Counted from the first letter of the stretch, positions 51,994-63,500 are shown. The stretch is DNA of 64,000 nucleotides from Solimonas sp. K1W22B-7 (GCF_003428335.1 NZ_CP031704.1:3658001-3722000); one strand, 5' to 3'. The notes: a model not told the origin generated them from the letters alone. Made by a program: numbers and translations.

Positions 51994-54477
51994 TCAACGG
52001 CTGGCCAGCACCCTGGGCGAAGCCGGCAGGCCATTCCAGACCTGCGGGGTCTCCAGCAGCTGGATGCTGGCGATGTTGCCATCGTCCGGCACGTTCACCG
52101 CCCAGCGGCGGAAGCTGGCGCCGTCCAGCGGGTCGGACGCCGCCGCCAGCACTGGCCCGCTTTCGGCGAACCAGCCGCGGAAACCGCTTTGCAGCGCCAC
52201 GTTGCGCACCGTGCCGTTGGCATAGCGCACGCGCAGGGTGTAGTCGCAGCCGTAGGCCTTGCAATACCAGTAGTAGGTGCTGGTATTGGGCACGATGCTC
52301 TCGCGCTGCGCCTGCACGGTCGGGTCGATCGTGCGCAGCAGGTTGCCGCTGAAGCGCAGCGGCGGGTAGATCTGCGTGGCCCCGGCCGTGCCGGCATAGC
52401 TCATGGTGACGACGATGGCGTAGACCGGGACGTTGCGCTGCAGCGGCGCATCGTCCTCGAAGCCCCAGAGTCCGCCGTCGGCCGTCGCCACGGCATCGGC
52501 AGCGTTGACCCACCTGCGGTCGATGCTGTCCCAGCGCTTGTAGCCGCTGGGGAAGCTGGCGTCGCGCGCCCACTTGCCGCCGGAGTACTTGTGGCTGCTG
52601 TCGCTGTTGAGCGTGGTGATGCCCTCGAAATAGCGCTGCATCACCGCGGTGCTGAAATCCGAGAAGATCGTGAAGCGCTGGCCGCTGGCCTGGTCGCCGG
52701 CGCCGGACTGCATCGGATCCTGCTTGATGCAGCGATTCAGGCCATCCACCGCCCGCGCATGACCGCCGAAGGTATGGCTGCGGCAGCCGGCGTAGTTCGA
52801 CGAGGACGCCGGGATCAGGATGGCGCGGAACAGCCTGCGCACCGCATCGAAGCCCCATTCCGAACCCTTGAGACTGCCCCACTCGTAGGGATAGTTGCCC
52901 GAGTCGTAACTGTCGCCGGCATGCGGCAGGCCGAAGGCATGGCCCTGTTCGTGGATGAAGATGCCGGCATAGGCCGTGTCGCCGGTGCCAACGCTGCCGC
53001 CGCCGATCCCGCCGCCGGCACTCTGGAACCTGCCGCTGGCATTGCGTGCCAGCAGCGGCGCGTAATACTGCACCGCCAGGTTGGCCTCGCCATTGGCTCC
53101 GCGCAGGCTGCTGACGATGCCATGCAGCGTCGACAGGCCGGCAAAGCCGTCCTTGTAGCCGTCGGTATTGCTCGCGACGTAGGCCGGCTGGCGCACGCCG
53201 GCGGAATCGCCGCGCGGCGGCACCACCAGCGAGGGCCAGCTCACCTTGGCCGCCGGGTGGTTGCCCACCTCCACCGTCGCCACCGGCCACACCGCGAACA
53301 TGTCGTCGATGGCATCCGCCGAAGGCGCGCCGGCGGTCGCCAGGCTCACGTCGGCCTCGGTGGCGCCGAACAGATAGAACGGCAGGATGCGCACCGTGAA
53401 ATCGGAGTCGCTGCCCACCACCACATTGGTCCAGGCGCTGGCCGTCGCACCCGTGGCCGTCACCCGCAGGCGCAGCCCCGGCTTGAGCCAGGACTGCGGC
53501 AGCGTCGCCACGTAGGCGCTGCCGGAGTAGCGCAGGCTGCTGTCCTCGTTCGCCGGCAGGGCGCTGTTGACGTCCAGCGTGACCGTGCCCTGGCTGACGC
53601 CGCCCACCTCGCCCTGCAGCTTCAGGCCCGCCAGCCCCGAGGGAGACAGGTCCACCAGCGCCAGTGCGGCACGGCCGCCGACCATGTGCAGCTCCGAGGT
53701 GTTGCTGCCAAGGGTCCACTGCTTGCCGGCAGCCGGCAGCACGTGAGTCTGCGCCAGCTTCATGCCGCTCACCGTGATCGTCGCCGGCGCGGCCACCGCA
53801 TTCACTGTCACGCTGACCGTATCGCTGGCCGTGGCGCCATCGTCGTCGGTCACCGTGAGGCGCAGCACCAGGACCTGTGCACTGGAGACATCGGGCGCGA
53901 CGAAGCTGGCAGACACCGTCGCCGCGTTGGCCAGGCTCACGGTGGGCCCGGACACCTGCGCCCAGGCATAGCCCGCGATGCTGCCGTCGCCGTCGCTGGA
54001 GCCGCTGCCGCTCAGCGTCACCGTGGCGCCTTCGTTGACGACCTGGTCGGCACCGGCGGCGGCCACGGGAGGATTGTTCGCGGGAGGCGCCACGGCGACG
54101 TTCACCGTCACGCTCACCATGTCGGTGTCGGTAGCACCCTCGTTGTCCGTCACCGTCAGGCGCAGCACCACCGTCTGCGCCGTCGCAACGTCCGGCGCGA
54201 CGAAGCGGGTGGAAACCGCCGTGGGGCTGTCCAGGACCACCGCAGGCCCCGAGACCTGCTGCCAGGCGTAGGCGACGATGCTGCCATCGCTGTCGCTGGA
54301 AGAACCGCCGCTGAGCGTGACCGTCGCGCCCTCGGCAACCGCCTGGTCGCTGCCGGCCGCTGCCGCCGGCGCCTGGTTGGCCGGGGCCGGCGTACCGCCG
54401 TCATCCCCGCCGCCACCGCAGGCCGCGAGGAGAAAACCAAGCCCGCCCAGCACCAATACCCGCAGCCCCTGCACCAT
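51994..54477 (-). CDS. lipoprotein metalloprotease with PKD-type domains (M66/StcE-like)
   Basis: This 827-residue protein has a lipobox (GFLLAACGGGG, Cys near 20), two PKD-like immunoglobulin-fold domains (about residues 35-125 and 135-225; each has VTLSGxxSSDxDGSI and VLRLTVTD), a beta-rich region, and a zinc protease motif HEQGHAFGLPHAGD near 507-520. The H-x3-H-x5-H pattern followed by Gly-Leu-Pro-His resembles M66 (StcE/ToxR-regulated lipoprotein) enzymes. It is probably surface-anchored and degrades extracellular protein or mucin. Confidence 0.83.
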   Translation of the reverse strand: MVQGLRVLVLGGLGFLLAACGGGGDDGGTPAPANQAPAAAAGSDQAVAEGATVTLSGGSSSDSDGSIVAYAWQQVSGPAVVLDSPTAVSTRFVAPDVATAQTVVLRLTVTDNEGATDTDMVSVTVNVAVAPPANNPPVAAAGADQVVNEGATVTLSGSGSSDGDGSIAGYAWAQVSGPTVSLANAATVSASFVAPDVSSAQVLVLRLTVTDDDGATASDTVSVTVNAVAAPATITVSGMKLAQTHVLPAAGKQWTLGSNTSELHMVGGRAALALVDLSPSGLAGLKLQGEVGGVSQGTVTLDVNSALPANEDSSLRYSGSAYVATLPQSWLKPGLRLRVTATGATASAWTNVVVGSDSDFTVRILPFYLFGATEADVSLATAGAPSADAIDDMFAVWPVATVEVGNHPAAKVSWPSLVVPPRGDSAGVRQPAYVASNTDGYKDGFAGLSTLHGIVSSLRGANGEANLAVQYYAPLLARNASGRFQSAGGGIGGGSVGTGDTAYAGIFIHEQGHAFGLPHAGDSYDSGNYPYEWGSLKGSEWGFDAVRRLFRAILIPASSSNYAGCRSHTFGGHARAVDGLNRCIKQDPMQSGAGDQASGQRFTIFSDFSTAVMQRYFEGITTLNSDSSHKYSGGKWARDASFPSGYKRWDSIDRRWVNAADAVATADGGLWGFEDDAPLQRNVPVYAIVVTMSYAGTAGATQIYPPLRFSGNLLRTIDPTVQAQRESIVPNTSTYYWYCKAYGCDYTLRVRYANGTVRNVALQSGFRGWFAESGPVLAAASDPLDGASFRRWAVNVPDDGNIASIQLLETPQVWNGLPASPRVLASR

Positions 54478-54757
54478 CGGATCGAAATCCCTTCAGTCCC
54501 TTTAGGGCAGGAGACTAGAGGCCAAAACTGGGTAAGCGGGATTTTCGTGACAGGCGGCAGCCCGGGCGGGAGGACCGGCGGCTGGATCAGCCCTTGTTGC
54601 CGCTGAGCAGCAGTTCGCCGCCGATGGGAAAGAACGCGGACGCGGAGCGCACCGGCCCCTGCGCCGTCGGCGCTTCCTCGCCGTAGACCTCCACTGCCTC
54701 CATTGTTTGCCGGTGAGTATGGCTGGAAGACATCTACGAAACCGGGGGCGATTCACG

Positions 54758-55264
54758 TGCGCGTGACCGTACCGCTGCCGCCGCTGCTGGCGACGGTGAG
54801 GGTGACGGGGGCGCCGGGCTCGGCCAGCTCGGGGCTGACGCTGAGGCTGGCATCCAGTGCGGCGGCGGCTTCGTCGACGTGCAGGGACCAGGTCTGCTCG
54901 CGCCAGGCGTGGCCGTCGTCGGCGCGCAGGGTGACGGTCCAGTCGCCCGCCACCGGGCGGTCCCAGCTGACGTGGCCGCTGGCGCTGACGCTGATGCCGC
55001 CGGGCGCGCGGGTGACGCGGTACTGGACGGGGTCGCCTTCGGGATCGGCGGCGGAGGCGGCGTAGTGGTAGGGCTTGCCGGCCCTGGCCTGGGTGACGGG
55101 GCGGGTGGTGAAGACCGGGGCCTGGTTGACGGGCTCGTCGAGGTTGGCCGTGCCGGTGGCGGCGTCGGCGGTGGCCACAAGGATCGCCTGGTCGGCGGCG
55201 TTGCCGCCGGCCGCGCCGCTGACGAAGCCCAGCAGCAGGGCGCCGATCACGTCGGGCTGCGCGG
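54758..55264 (-). pseudogene. truncated duplicate of an internal Rhs-gene segment
   Basis: This 507-bp stretch matches 62379-62885 inside the Rhs gene, in the same orientation, with the same length and high identity throughout. Its open frame (54753-55250) reads GALLLGFVSGAAGGNAAD, then PVFTTRPVTQARAGKPYHYA and GDWTVTLRADDGHAWREQT, equivalent to a PKD/cadherin-like domain of the Rhs protein. Both ends stop abruptly. A remnant frame at 54587-54703 (EVYGEEAPTAQGP) may be a further Rhs-like scrap. No start signal or function is likely. Confidence 0.8.
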
Positions 55265-55327
55265 TGCTACTTATTCAGTCAGTGGGGCACTTGGATAGTG
55301 AATCCGCCGCTGGCCGGTCCAGCCTCC

Positions 55328-56002
55328 TCATATTTTTTCCAGCACTTTTGCAATTGAAAGCAAGAATGGCCGTCCAGACACTTTGAACGCCTCAACACAC
55401 TGACCCGCAGAATCGGTTGAGATTTTTTCAATCTCAGATTCTTCCAAACCACGTACGCCTGAAATTAGGGACCAACTATTTATTGTTTCCAAAGACTCTT
55501 CACGGTGGCGCAGCAAGTAGATATCAAATGGCTCTACTCGCCCTTTCGATATTTTTTTTACGTATTCGTCATGAATCGCCTTAATCCATGGCTCCTTACT
55601 GTATTGATAGTCAATAGCTTTCTGGCGCGCCTCAACACTCGGGCGAGCGATTTCAAAACCCACGATCTGATCATTAGGAACAACGCCGGTTACCTTTGGG
55701 TCAAGGACGTGTATCCAGCCTTCGGGAGGTACACTCGTAACAGCTTGATAGTAGCTGGGGGATTCCGGAATTTTCCCGTTACTTGACCACCCGAGCGCAG
55801 CCCAAATCAGCTCATTGTTCGACACAGGAACAAACGACAAAAAAAGCCATATCTCATTCGTGTACCTATAGACATAGAGCGGTTCTTGCTTCGCGTGCCA
55901 TTCGAGACTTGCATCAATTTTTTCCGGCTTGAACTCCGGAAAGAGCTCTTTCATCCTAGCTCGTATTTTTCGGGAAACCGACTTTCTAATTAATTTGTCC
56001 AT
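55328..56002 (-). CDS. hypothetical protein between Rhs fragment and transposase
   Basis: This 224-residue soluble protein has visibly lower GC than the chromosome. It has no signal or membrane segment; conserved-looking features are ELIWAALGWSSNGKIPESPS, PEGWIHVLDPKVTGV and IYLLRHREESLE. The ATG at 56002 is used because the upstream 16 codons lack ribosome-binding support. Its position next to an Rhs fragment suggests an orphan immunity-type gene, but no family is recognised. Confidence 0.65.
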   Translation of the reverse strand: MDKLIRKSVSRKIRARMKELFPEFKPEKIDASLEWHAKQEPLYVYRYTNEIWLFLSFVPVSNNELIWAALGWSSNGKIPESPSYYQAVTSVPPEGWIHVLDPKVTGVVPNDQIVGFEIARPSVEARQKAIDYQYSKEPWIKAIHDEYVKKISKGRVEPFDIYLLRHREESLETINSWSLISGVRGLEESEIEKISTDSAGQCVEAFKVSGRPFLLSIAKVLEKI

Positions 56003-56090
56003 ACTAGTATGGCGTGCATAGTTCAATTCCTTCCTCGACGAGAAAACCAACTAAGCCGGTTCGGGACGAAAAAGGAAAAAGGGGACAGAT

Positions 56091-56798
56091 TTATTTATTT
56101 TCTGCTTCCGGCTCTTTCCTCGGCCTCCCCCGCGCCCGATGCTCGACACGGGCGCCGGTGATTCGCTCGATTTCGTTCACGAACTTCTTGGTACCCGTCA
56201 GTTGTCCTCTCTGCAGGGAATCGCGGATCAGGGTCCACTCCCCTTCGGGAATCGCTTCGCGCAGGTATCGTGAATATTCCTGCTTGCGCTCGACCTCGCT
56301 GCGCCCCAGCGACAGGTAACTCGGGTTCCAGTCCAGAAGGTCCGCCGGACGCTGGCCCAGTCGCTCTTTGGCGCTGGACCAAGCGTACGCCTGAGGACTG
56401 GCCACCATGCGGGCGCGGACGGGATTGAGTTCGATATAACGACAGCAGGCCAGAAGGTAGCTGTCGGCTTGAACCAGGCTGGATTTGTAGCGGCTTTCCC
56501 ATAAGGTGCCACTACGCCCTTCCAGGCGGTTGCGGTAGCGGGTGGCCCGCCCCGCCAGGGCTTTCATGAAGGAGCCCAGCGCCGCCGGGCTCTCACGAGG
56601 GCCCAGTAGCAGATGTACGTGGTTGGTCATCAGGCAATAGGCATATAGCCGAATGCCAAATGTCGCCTTGAGCTCTCGCAGGTCGCTTATGTACCGCTCG
56701 TAATCCTCATCGCCGGCAAATACCACCTGCCGGTTGTGCCCGCGCTGCACAACGTGGTGTGGATAGCCTTCCACCACCAAGCGACCAATCCGAGGCAT
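56091..56798 (-). CDS. REP-associated tyrosine transposase (RAYT, Y1_Tnp/IS200-like)
   Basis: This 235-residue protein opens with MPRIGRLVVEGYPHHVVQRG and has the HUH motif TNHVHLLLGP and YIELNPVRARMV with the catalytic Tyr region. The C-terminus is basic (RARGRPRKEPEAE). RAYTs act on REP palindromes rather than on classic IS ends; this window has many REPs of one type, including doublets. No flanking IS ends were found. It is probably domesticated. Confidence 0.87.
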   Translation of the reverse strand: MPRIGRLVVEGYPHHVVQRGHNRQVVFAGDEDYERYISDLRELKATFGIRLYAYCLMTNHVHLLLGPRESPAALGSFMKALAGRATRYRNRLEGRSGTLWESRYKSSLVQADSYLLACCRYIELNPVRARMVASPQAYAWSSAKERLGQRPADLLDWNPSYLSLGRSEVERKQEYSRYLREAIPEGEWTLIRDSLQRGQLTGTKKFVNEIERITGARVEHRARGRPRKEPEAENK

Positions 56799-56876
56799 GG
56801 ACCTTCCTCCGAGCTAGACAAGCTATTGGTTAGCCTACGCCGGTTTCACTTTTCCGCCTTTTCTTCTTAAGGGCGG

Positions 56877-57572
56877 CTATCGGCTATTATTTTTCTTCTT
56901 TTCTTTCTTTTCTAAAACACGAAAACTTTCTACCACATCTCGAATAATTCTTTCTTCCAGCGGACTAGCCCAAGGTGGATTCTCGAAAACCACAGTGAAA
57001 GCCACATCTTCAATTAGAAAATAGAATATAGACTTCCGCCCATGCAATATCCTACTTCCATCAATTATCCCCCAAGAAAACGGAGAACAAGTAGCACCAA
57101 TTTGTTGCGCTGTGGCACTAAGCGACCTCTCTTGAGTATCCTTTGCAGTCATTTCTATAGAAATCACATTATCTCCAACGTAAATCATCAAGAATGGAGG
57201 CCTTCCAACAAGTTTTCCTCCATCCGGAACAGAAACAAATATTTTTCGCCGAACGTCCACCGACTTGGCTTTCGGGGCAGGGGGTATTCTTAGATCACCG
57301 TGTTTAGCAGCGACAAGCGCTTCAGGGTTCTGCAATATCCCGACTAAAAACCATCCCACATGCTCCTTCTTATCAGCAAGCCAACGTTCAAGCTCTTGCC
57401 GATCATTGAGAAGCTGAGCTTCCGCCTCTCCTTCTGACAACTCGGATACCCTTTCCTCCAGAATCCTCAAAATTTCCGCCGTGTCATACCCCTCGTCTAG
57501 ATCATTGATGTTGCAAGCAGCCAGCTCATTCATCACTGGCTCTAGGTAAGAGAGTGCTGGGGGTATTTTCAT
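56877..57572 (-). CDS. probable immunity protein for the Rhs DNase toxin
   Basis: This 231-residue soluble protein starts 10 bp after the Rhs stop and shares the low GC of the toxin region. It is Glu- and Lys-rich with no signal peptide. Segments such as RPPFLMIYVGDNVISIEM and FSWGIIDGSRILHGRKS suggest an alpha/beta fold, but no known immunity family was recognised. In Rhs loci the gene directly after the toxin is the cognate immunity gene; the assignment rests on this position. The chosen ATG is at 57572; one at 57593 would overlap the Rhs stop. Confidence 0.72.
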   Translation of the reverse strand: MKIPPALSYLEPVMNELAACNINDLDEGYDTAEILRILEERVSELSEGEAEAQLLNDRQELERWLADKKEHVGWFLVGILQNPEALVAAKHGDLRIPPAPKAKSVDVRRKIFVSVPDGGKLVGRPPFLMIYVGDNVISIEMTAKDTQERSLSATAQQIGATCSPFSWGIIDGSRILHGRKSIFYFLIEDVAFTVVFENPPWASPLEERIIRDVVESFRVLEKKEKKKNNSR

Positions 57573-57582
57573 ATTAGACCGC

Positions 57583-60500
57583 CTAAGTTCCACACTGAAA
57601 TGATCTTGGAGAAGAGACTACCGGTACCGCTATAAAAGCATTGAAAGGAACGATGTCCGGAAGAACGCCGCAAGTGGTGTAGAAGATGGAAAGAATGCCA
57701 CCTTGTATCAAATTTTCAACCAGCGGCACATAAGCAACTGTTGCCGAAGGGCCTCCTTCGTATGTCGAAGCAAAGGGATATTCGTCGCAGGAACTCCCCG
57801 CCACAAAAAGTGCTTTCCCTTGCGCACAGTTTTTACGGGCGGCCCTTCTATTTCCGATAATTTTTAGAAATGATCTAGTGAGTAAGGCCGGATTTCCCAT
57901 GCCTTGAGATGCAAGTACATGAGAGTAAATATTCGGCATTCTTGTCGAGTCCATAAATACAATGGGGAGAGCACCCCATCCACAGCTAAAATCCTCCGAC
58001 AACGATTGCCCTCGAATCTTTGCCGCACAGGTCTCCGCAGAGGCCACGCTTTTCGCAATATCCAGTTCCGTCCTACGTCCAAAGTGGAAATGTGTTGTCT
58101 TTCTACTCAAATGCGCTGTAGTCACAGTTGTTAGCGTAGCCAGGGCACCAAGTGCACCAACAGCTTCCATCAATCCTGCAGAGTATCCGCTCGGATCTGC
58201 CCAGTTTTCCGGGTCTTGGTTGGCATATGAGTACTTGTGCAGCGTCCGCGGAATCACATCGATTCCATTGGCCTCATCCAGCGAATTAAATCGGCCTGTT
58301 GAAGCGATCATCCACCTAGCTCTCAAATAATACATTCCGATGTCAGGATCATATTCCTCTCCTGAAAAAAGAAAGGCGTTCTCCTCTGGTCCGATGCCCT
58401 TGGCCAGTTCTCCGTAAGCCTGATATTCGTAGCTTCCGTTGAGTTCCGCCGCTCCATCAGTCAATAACCTGGTACCTCCCAACCCGTCCGCATGATAGAA
58501 GCTCAACCGTCCCTGCTGATTCTGACTTAGCAAATCGTCTCCGTGCAGATAGCTGATTTCCAGTTCTTCTGCGCCTGCGGCAGCCTCGATTACCTGCGGA
58601 TACTGCTGGTTGTAATCAACTAGGTATTGCGTCCCATTCTTGGCGGTACGAATCCCCTCTGGCTCATACTGATAACTCGCCTTCTGCAGCCCATTTCGGC
58701 TGTACTTCACCAACCGGTTGTCATCATTCCACCCATAAACATGGGTCTCCGCTTGCCCATCCGCCGTAACCACCTTCTTCGTCGTATTCCCATTCCCGTC
58801 ATAGCTATAGACGCTGCTGTACTGATTCACCCCATCCAGCGCCCTGACCTCCGTCAACAACCGATCATTGTCGTCATACGCATAGCTCGTAACCTCGACC
58901 TGCCCGCCCTGGGTCTTGGTCTGCGTCTGACGATTCCCAACCTTGTCGTACGCCCATGCAGTGCTGTAGCTCCTGCTTGAGTCGCGATGGTCGGCGACCG
59001 TTTCCTTCGTCAAGCGATTTAGCCCGTCATACTCATAGTCTGCAGTGCGGGTAGGTCCAGCCTGGTCCCGCTCTGCCAACCGCATCCGCTGCCCATTCGC
59101 CGCCAGCGTATAGCGATAAGCCCCCAGGATTGCCCCTGTCGCGGTCTTCTCATGCCGCACCTCCGTGATCCGCCCGTTGTCGTCGTACTCCCAATAGCTG
59201 CTGGTGCCATTGGGCAGACTGACGCGGACCTTCTGGCTACGGGCGTTGTACTGGTAGGTGGTCTGCTTGCCGTTGGTATCTGTGACCGAGGCCAGTCGAT
59301 TCAGCTCATCAAACCCGTACTGCACGTTCTGGTGATTGGTGCTCAGCAGGGTCCGGTTGCCGTTCTGGTCGTACTGATAGCGGATCACGCCCTCGGGTGA
59401 TTCGACGCGGGCCAGACGGTCGCGGGCGTCGTACTGGTACTTCGTGACGCCCCGGGCATCGGTCTGCGTGTCGATCTGCCCGCTGGCGGTGTAAGTCGTC
59501 TTGACCCTTGAGCCGTCGGCATACTTGCGCTCGATCTCGCGATTGAGATCGTCGTAGGCATAGGTATGGGTGCGGCCGTTGAAGTCCTTGTGCCAAGTAC
59601 GGTTGCCGTTGCTGTCGTAGCCGAAGGTTTCCCTCTCCCCTTCCGGCAGCACCCTCGCCGTCACCTGGCTAAGGTCGTTGTACTCCCACCGCGTGATTCG
59701 CCCCTTAGCATCGGTCTGGCTGATCTTGTTGCCCAACTCGTCATAGCCGTAGGTGGTGACCAGATCCTGCGCGCCGTCGTTCTGGGTGACGGTCGTCAGC
59801 TGGCCCTTGGCGTCGTAACCGAAGGTGGTGGTTTTGCCGCTGGCGTCGGTTTCCGTTTCCTTCTGGCCTGAGGGCGTCCAGGTGGTTTGCGTGAAGCTGC
59901 CGTCCGGCAACGTTACCTTGGTTACCCGATTGAGCGCGTCGTACTCGAAGACCGTGGCCTTGAGGCTGGCATCCGTGACGCGGGTGCGGTTGCCATTGGC
60001 GTCGTAGCCGTAGGCGGTGATCTGGCCCAGGGCATCGGTGCTGCTGGTCAGCCGCCCGGCATCGTCGTAGCCGTTGGTGAGGCTGCGGCCCAGGCTGTCC
60101 TTCTGCTGATAAACCCTGCCGACGTTGTCATAGACGGTCTCTTCGGTGCTGCCGTCCGGGTGGATGGTCTTGGTCAAACGGTTGAGGGCGTCATATTCGA
60201 GTTGGGTCGTCCGCCCTGCACGGTCAGTCTTTTCAACCTCGTTGCCTTCGGCGTCGTAGGCGACCGTCTCCGTGCCGCCATCCGCATGAATCGTCTTGAT
60301 CAGCCGCGCCAGGCTGTCGTACTCGTAGCGGGTGACCTTGCCCCGGGCATCGGTCTGGCTCTCCACCTTGCCGGCGGTGTTGTAGGTCGTTGTGGTCTTC
60401 AGGCCGGTGGGACCGGTTTCCTCGGTCACGCGGCCTTCGGCATCCAGCCTGCGACTGGTCCTGACCGTGCTGACACTGCCATCAGCCCGGGTGCGCTGGC

Positions 60501-63500
60501 TAGTCCGCGCAATCTCCTGCCCGTTGGCATCCAGTTCCAGGCTGGTGATGCGCCCCAGCGGATCCGTCTCCGAGATCTTCTGGCTCTGGGCGTTGTAGCC
60601 GTACTGGCTGAGGTTGCCGGAGAGGTTCAGGCCCAGCAGTTCGCCCTTGCCGTTCTGGAAGATGCGCGTGCTGCGGCCCAGCGGCTCGGTGATCAGCGTC
60701 AGCTCGGCGGTGATCTGGCTGTAGGTGTTGGTGGTGAGGTTGCCGCGGGCATCGGTCGTGCTCAGCAGCTGCCAGCGCTGGCTGCCGTTGTCCAGCACCC
60801 AGTCATTGGTGCTGCCCTGGTTGAGGGCGTTCTTCTCGCTCAGCAGTTGGTTGGCGGCGTTGTAGCTGCGCGTGACGGCCTTGCCATAGGCGTCGGTAAC
60901 CTTGGTCTCGTTGCCGTTGGCGTCATATTCGAAAGACGTCTTGTGCCCGAGCGCGTCGGTTTTCTCCAAGACGTTGCCTTCGCTGTCGTAGAGATAAGCC
61001 GTCTCGAATCCGCGCCGGTTCTTCACCACCTGGCGGTTGTCGTCAGGCTGGAACACGATGTCGCTGCGCTGACCGTCGGCGTCGATGGTGGCGATCAGTC
61101 TTCCCTGCTCGTCGTAGATCTGCCGGGCGACGGTGATGCCGCGCGGGTCGATGAGGTCGGTCAGGCCGTGGCTGCGGTCGTACTTGAAGCGCGTGGTCTG
61201 GGCGCTGCGGTCGGTGACGGTGCTCAGGTCGCCCTGGGCGCTGTAGCCGTACTGGATCTTCTTGCCGGCCAGGTCGGTGACGGCGGTGATGCGGCCTTGT
61301 GCGTCGCGATCGAAGCGGATGGTCTGGCCGCCGCTGTGGATCAGGCCGCCGGGGGTGTAGTCCAGGGTATTGCCGAAGGCGTCCTTGACGCGCTCGATGC
61401 CGACACCCTCCCGGAGGTAGTACTCCAATCCCTCCTGGGTCTTGAGCTTGAACTCCTGGGGGTTCCAGGTTTCCAGGTTGTCCATGTCGTAGAGCACGCC
61501 GCCCTGGGCTTTGACGTTGGGGACGTTGACCAGGGTGAGGGTGCCGGTGGTGCCCGGTGCAGGGTCGAACAGGATGTTGACCGGCGGGGGCTGGCCGAAA
61601 CTGCACTCGGTGGCGTTGCGCGCGGTGTAGCGCTCGACCTTGCCGTCGGGCAGGGTGATGGCGATGCGGCGCTTGCCGACGGGGCGCAAACACACGTTGA
61701 ACTGCCCCGGCGGGGTTTCGACGTTCCACTGCAGGCCCAGGGTCATGTTCTGGCGCAGGCGGACGCTCTGGTAGTCCACGCTCCAGCCATGGCCGAAGTC
61801 GAGCGGGTCGGCCTTGCGGCGGGTGTCGTAGGTGCGGGTGACCTGGATGGGGATGCCGGCGGCTTCGATGCTCAGGTCGACGAAGCTGATGCTGAACTGG
61901 CCGAGCTTCTGCTCGCCGTAGACTTCGATCGAGACCAGGGCGGTGGTCTGGCGTCCGCCGGTATCGGCGGCGACCAGGGCCAGCTGGTAGAGGCCGTTGT
62001 CCAGGGTGGTGGGGTCGAAGCTGCCCAGTACGCCGTTGGCCACCGGCGTGGTGCGGGTGAGGATCTCGCGCCAGGCGTCGTCGCCGGCGCCCAGGGGGCG
62101 CCACAGCAGCTTGTACCAGGCGAAGTGATCGTCGCTGGCGCTGCCCTGGATCGGGATGCGGCCGCTGACTTCGGCGTCGGCCTCGGGGCTGGTGATTTCG
62201 GCGACGGGTGCTGCGCTGTCGTCGGCGCTGCGCACGCGCAGCAGGGCTTCGCGGTGGAGTGTGGTGCTGTCGTCGCTGACCTGCAGGGCGATGCGGTAGA
62301 CGCCGGGGGTTTGCGGGGCGGGTTGCTGCAGGATGCCGTTGGCGGGGATGGCGACCGGCGTGCCGTTGACGGTCAGTATGCGCGTGACCGTGCCGCTGCC
62401 GCCGCTGCTGGCGACGCTGAGGGTGACGGGGGCGCCGGGGTCGGCCAGCTCGGGGCTGATGCTGAGGCTGGCGTCCAGTGCGGCGGACGCTTCGTCGACG
62501 TGCAGGGACCAGGTCTGCTCGCGCCAGGCGTGGCCGTCGTCGGCGCGCAGGGTGACGGTCCAGTCACCTTGCACGGGCTGCGGCCAGGACACCAGGCCGC
62601 TGGCGCTGACGCCCAGGCCGCCAGGGCCGCGGGCGATGCGGTACGCGATGGGGTCACCTTCGGGATCGGCGGCAGAGGCGGCGTAGCGGTAGGGCTTGCC
62701 GTCCACCGCCTGGGTCACCGGGGCGGTGGTGAAGACCGGGGCGTGGTTGGCTTCGGTGGCGGTGTTGCCGGCGGCGGTGGCGGCATCGGCGGTAGTCAGC
62801 AGGATCGCCTGGCCCGCGGCGTCCGCGCCGGCGGCGTCGCTGACGAAGCCGAGCAGCAGGGCGCCGATCACGTCGGGCTGCGCGGCGTACTCGCGCCAGC
62901 GCACGCCGTTGCTGTCGCCCAGCAGCACGGCCAGGCCCTGGTGCAGGCCTTGGGCGGCCTGCAGGGTAGACAGGGCGCCGCCGGCGGCCTGGGCGGGACT
63001 GCCCAGGGCCAGCCAGGTCATGTTGCCCGCCTGCAGGCGGCCGCTGTCACCGCCGCTGATGCGGTACTCCCCCGCTCCGCTGGACTCGTCGGACACGACC
63101 AGGCCGCTGCCGCTCCAGCCGCCGAGGGTCACCGGCGACTCGGACACCAGGCCGCTGCGTCCGGCGGCGACCTGTGCCCGCAGCAGGTCCTTGTCTGCGG
63201 CGGGCAGGTCGATGCGCGCCAGCGCCGTGTCGAGGTTTGCGGGGGTCAGGCGATAGACCGGCGTGCCGGCGATGATCGAGCGCGCCAGGGCCTTGATGGC
63301 GGAGGCGCCCTGCTGCGGACCGCGGGCGTAGAGGCGCTCCAGGGTCAGGTGGGCATAGGCGGAGGCGCGCTCCAGGCCGGCGCGGCGGAAGCCGGCGTAG
63401 CCCCCGGGCTGGCCGTCGTCGCCGATCTGGCGTGTGACCACGGCGTTGGCAAGCCGGTCTACCTGCAGGGCTACGCCCGGGAAGCGGACGTGCAGGGGAA

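Noticed and set aside
51643-54606. A 987-codon plus-strand frame opposite the M66-like protease.
   Set aside because: It is a shadow frame; the minus strand has a lipoprotein signal, PKD domains and a zinc motif.
54587-54703. A 38-codon minus-strand frame with EVYGEEAPTAQGP as a separate gene.
   Set aside because: It has no clear ribosome-binding site and looks like a scrap of an Rhs-type protein next to the duplicated fragment.
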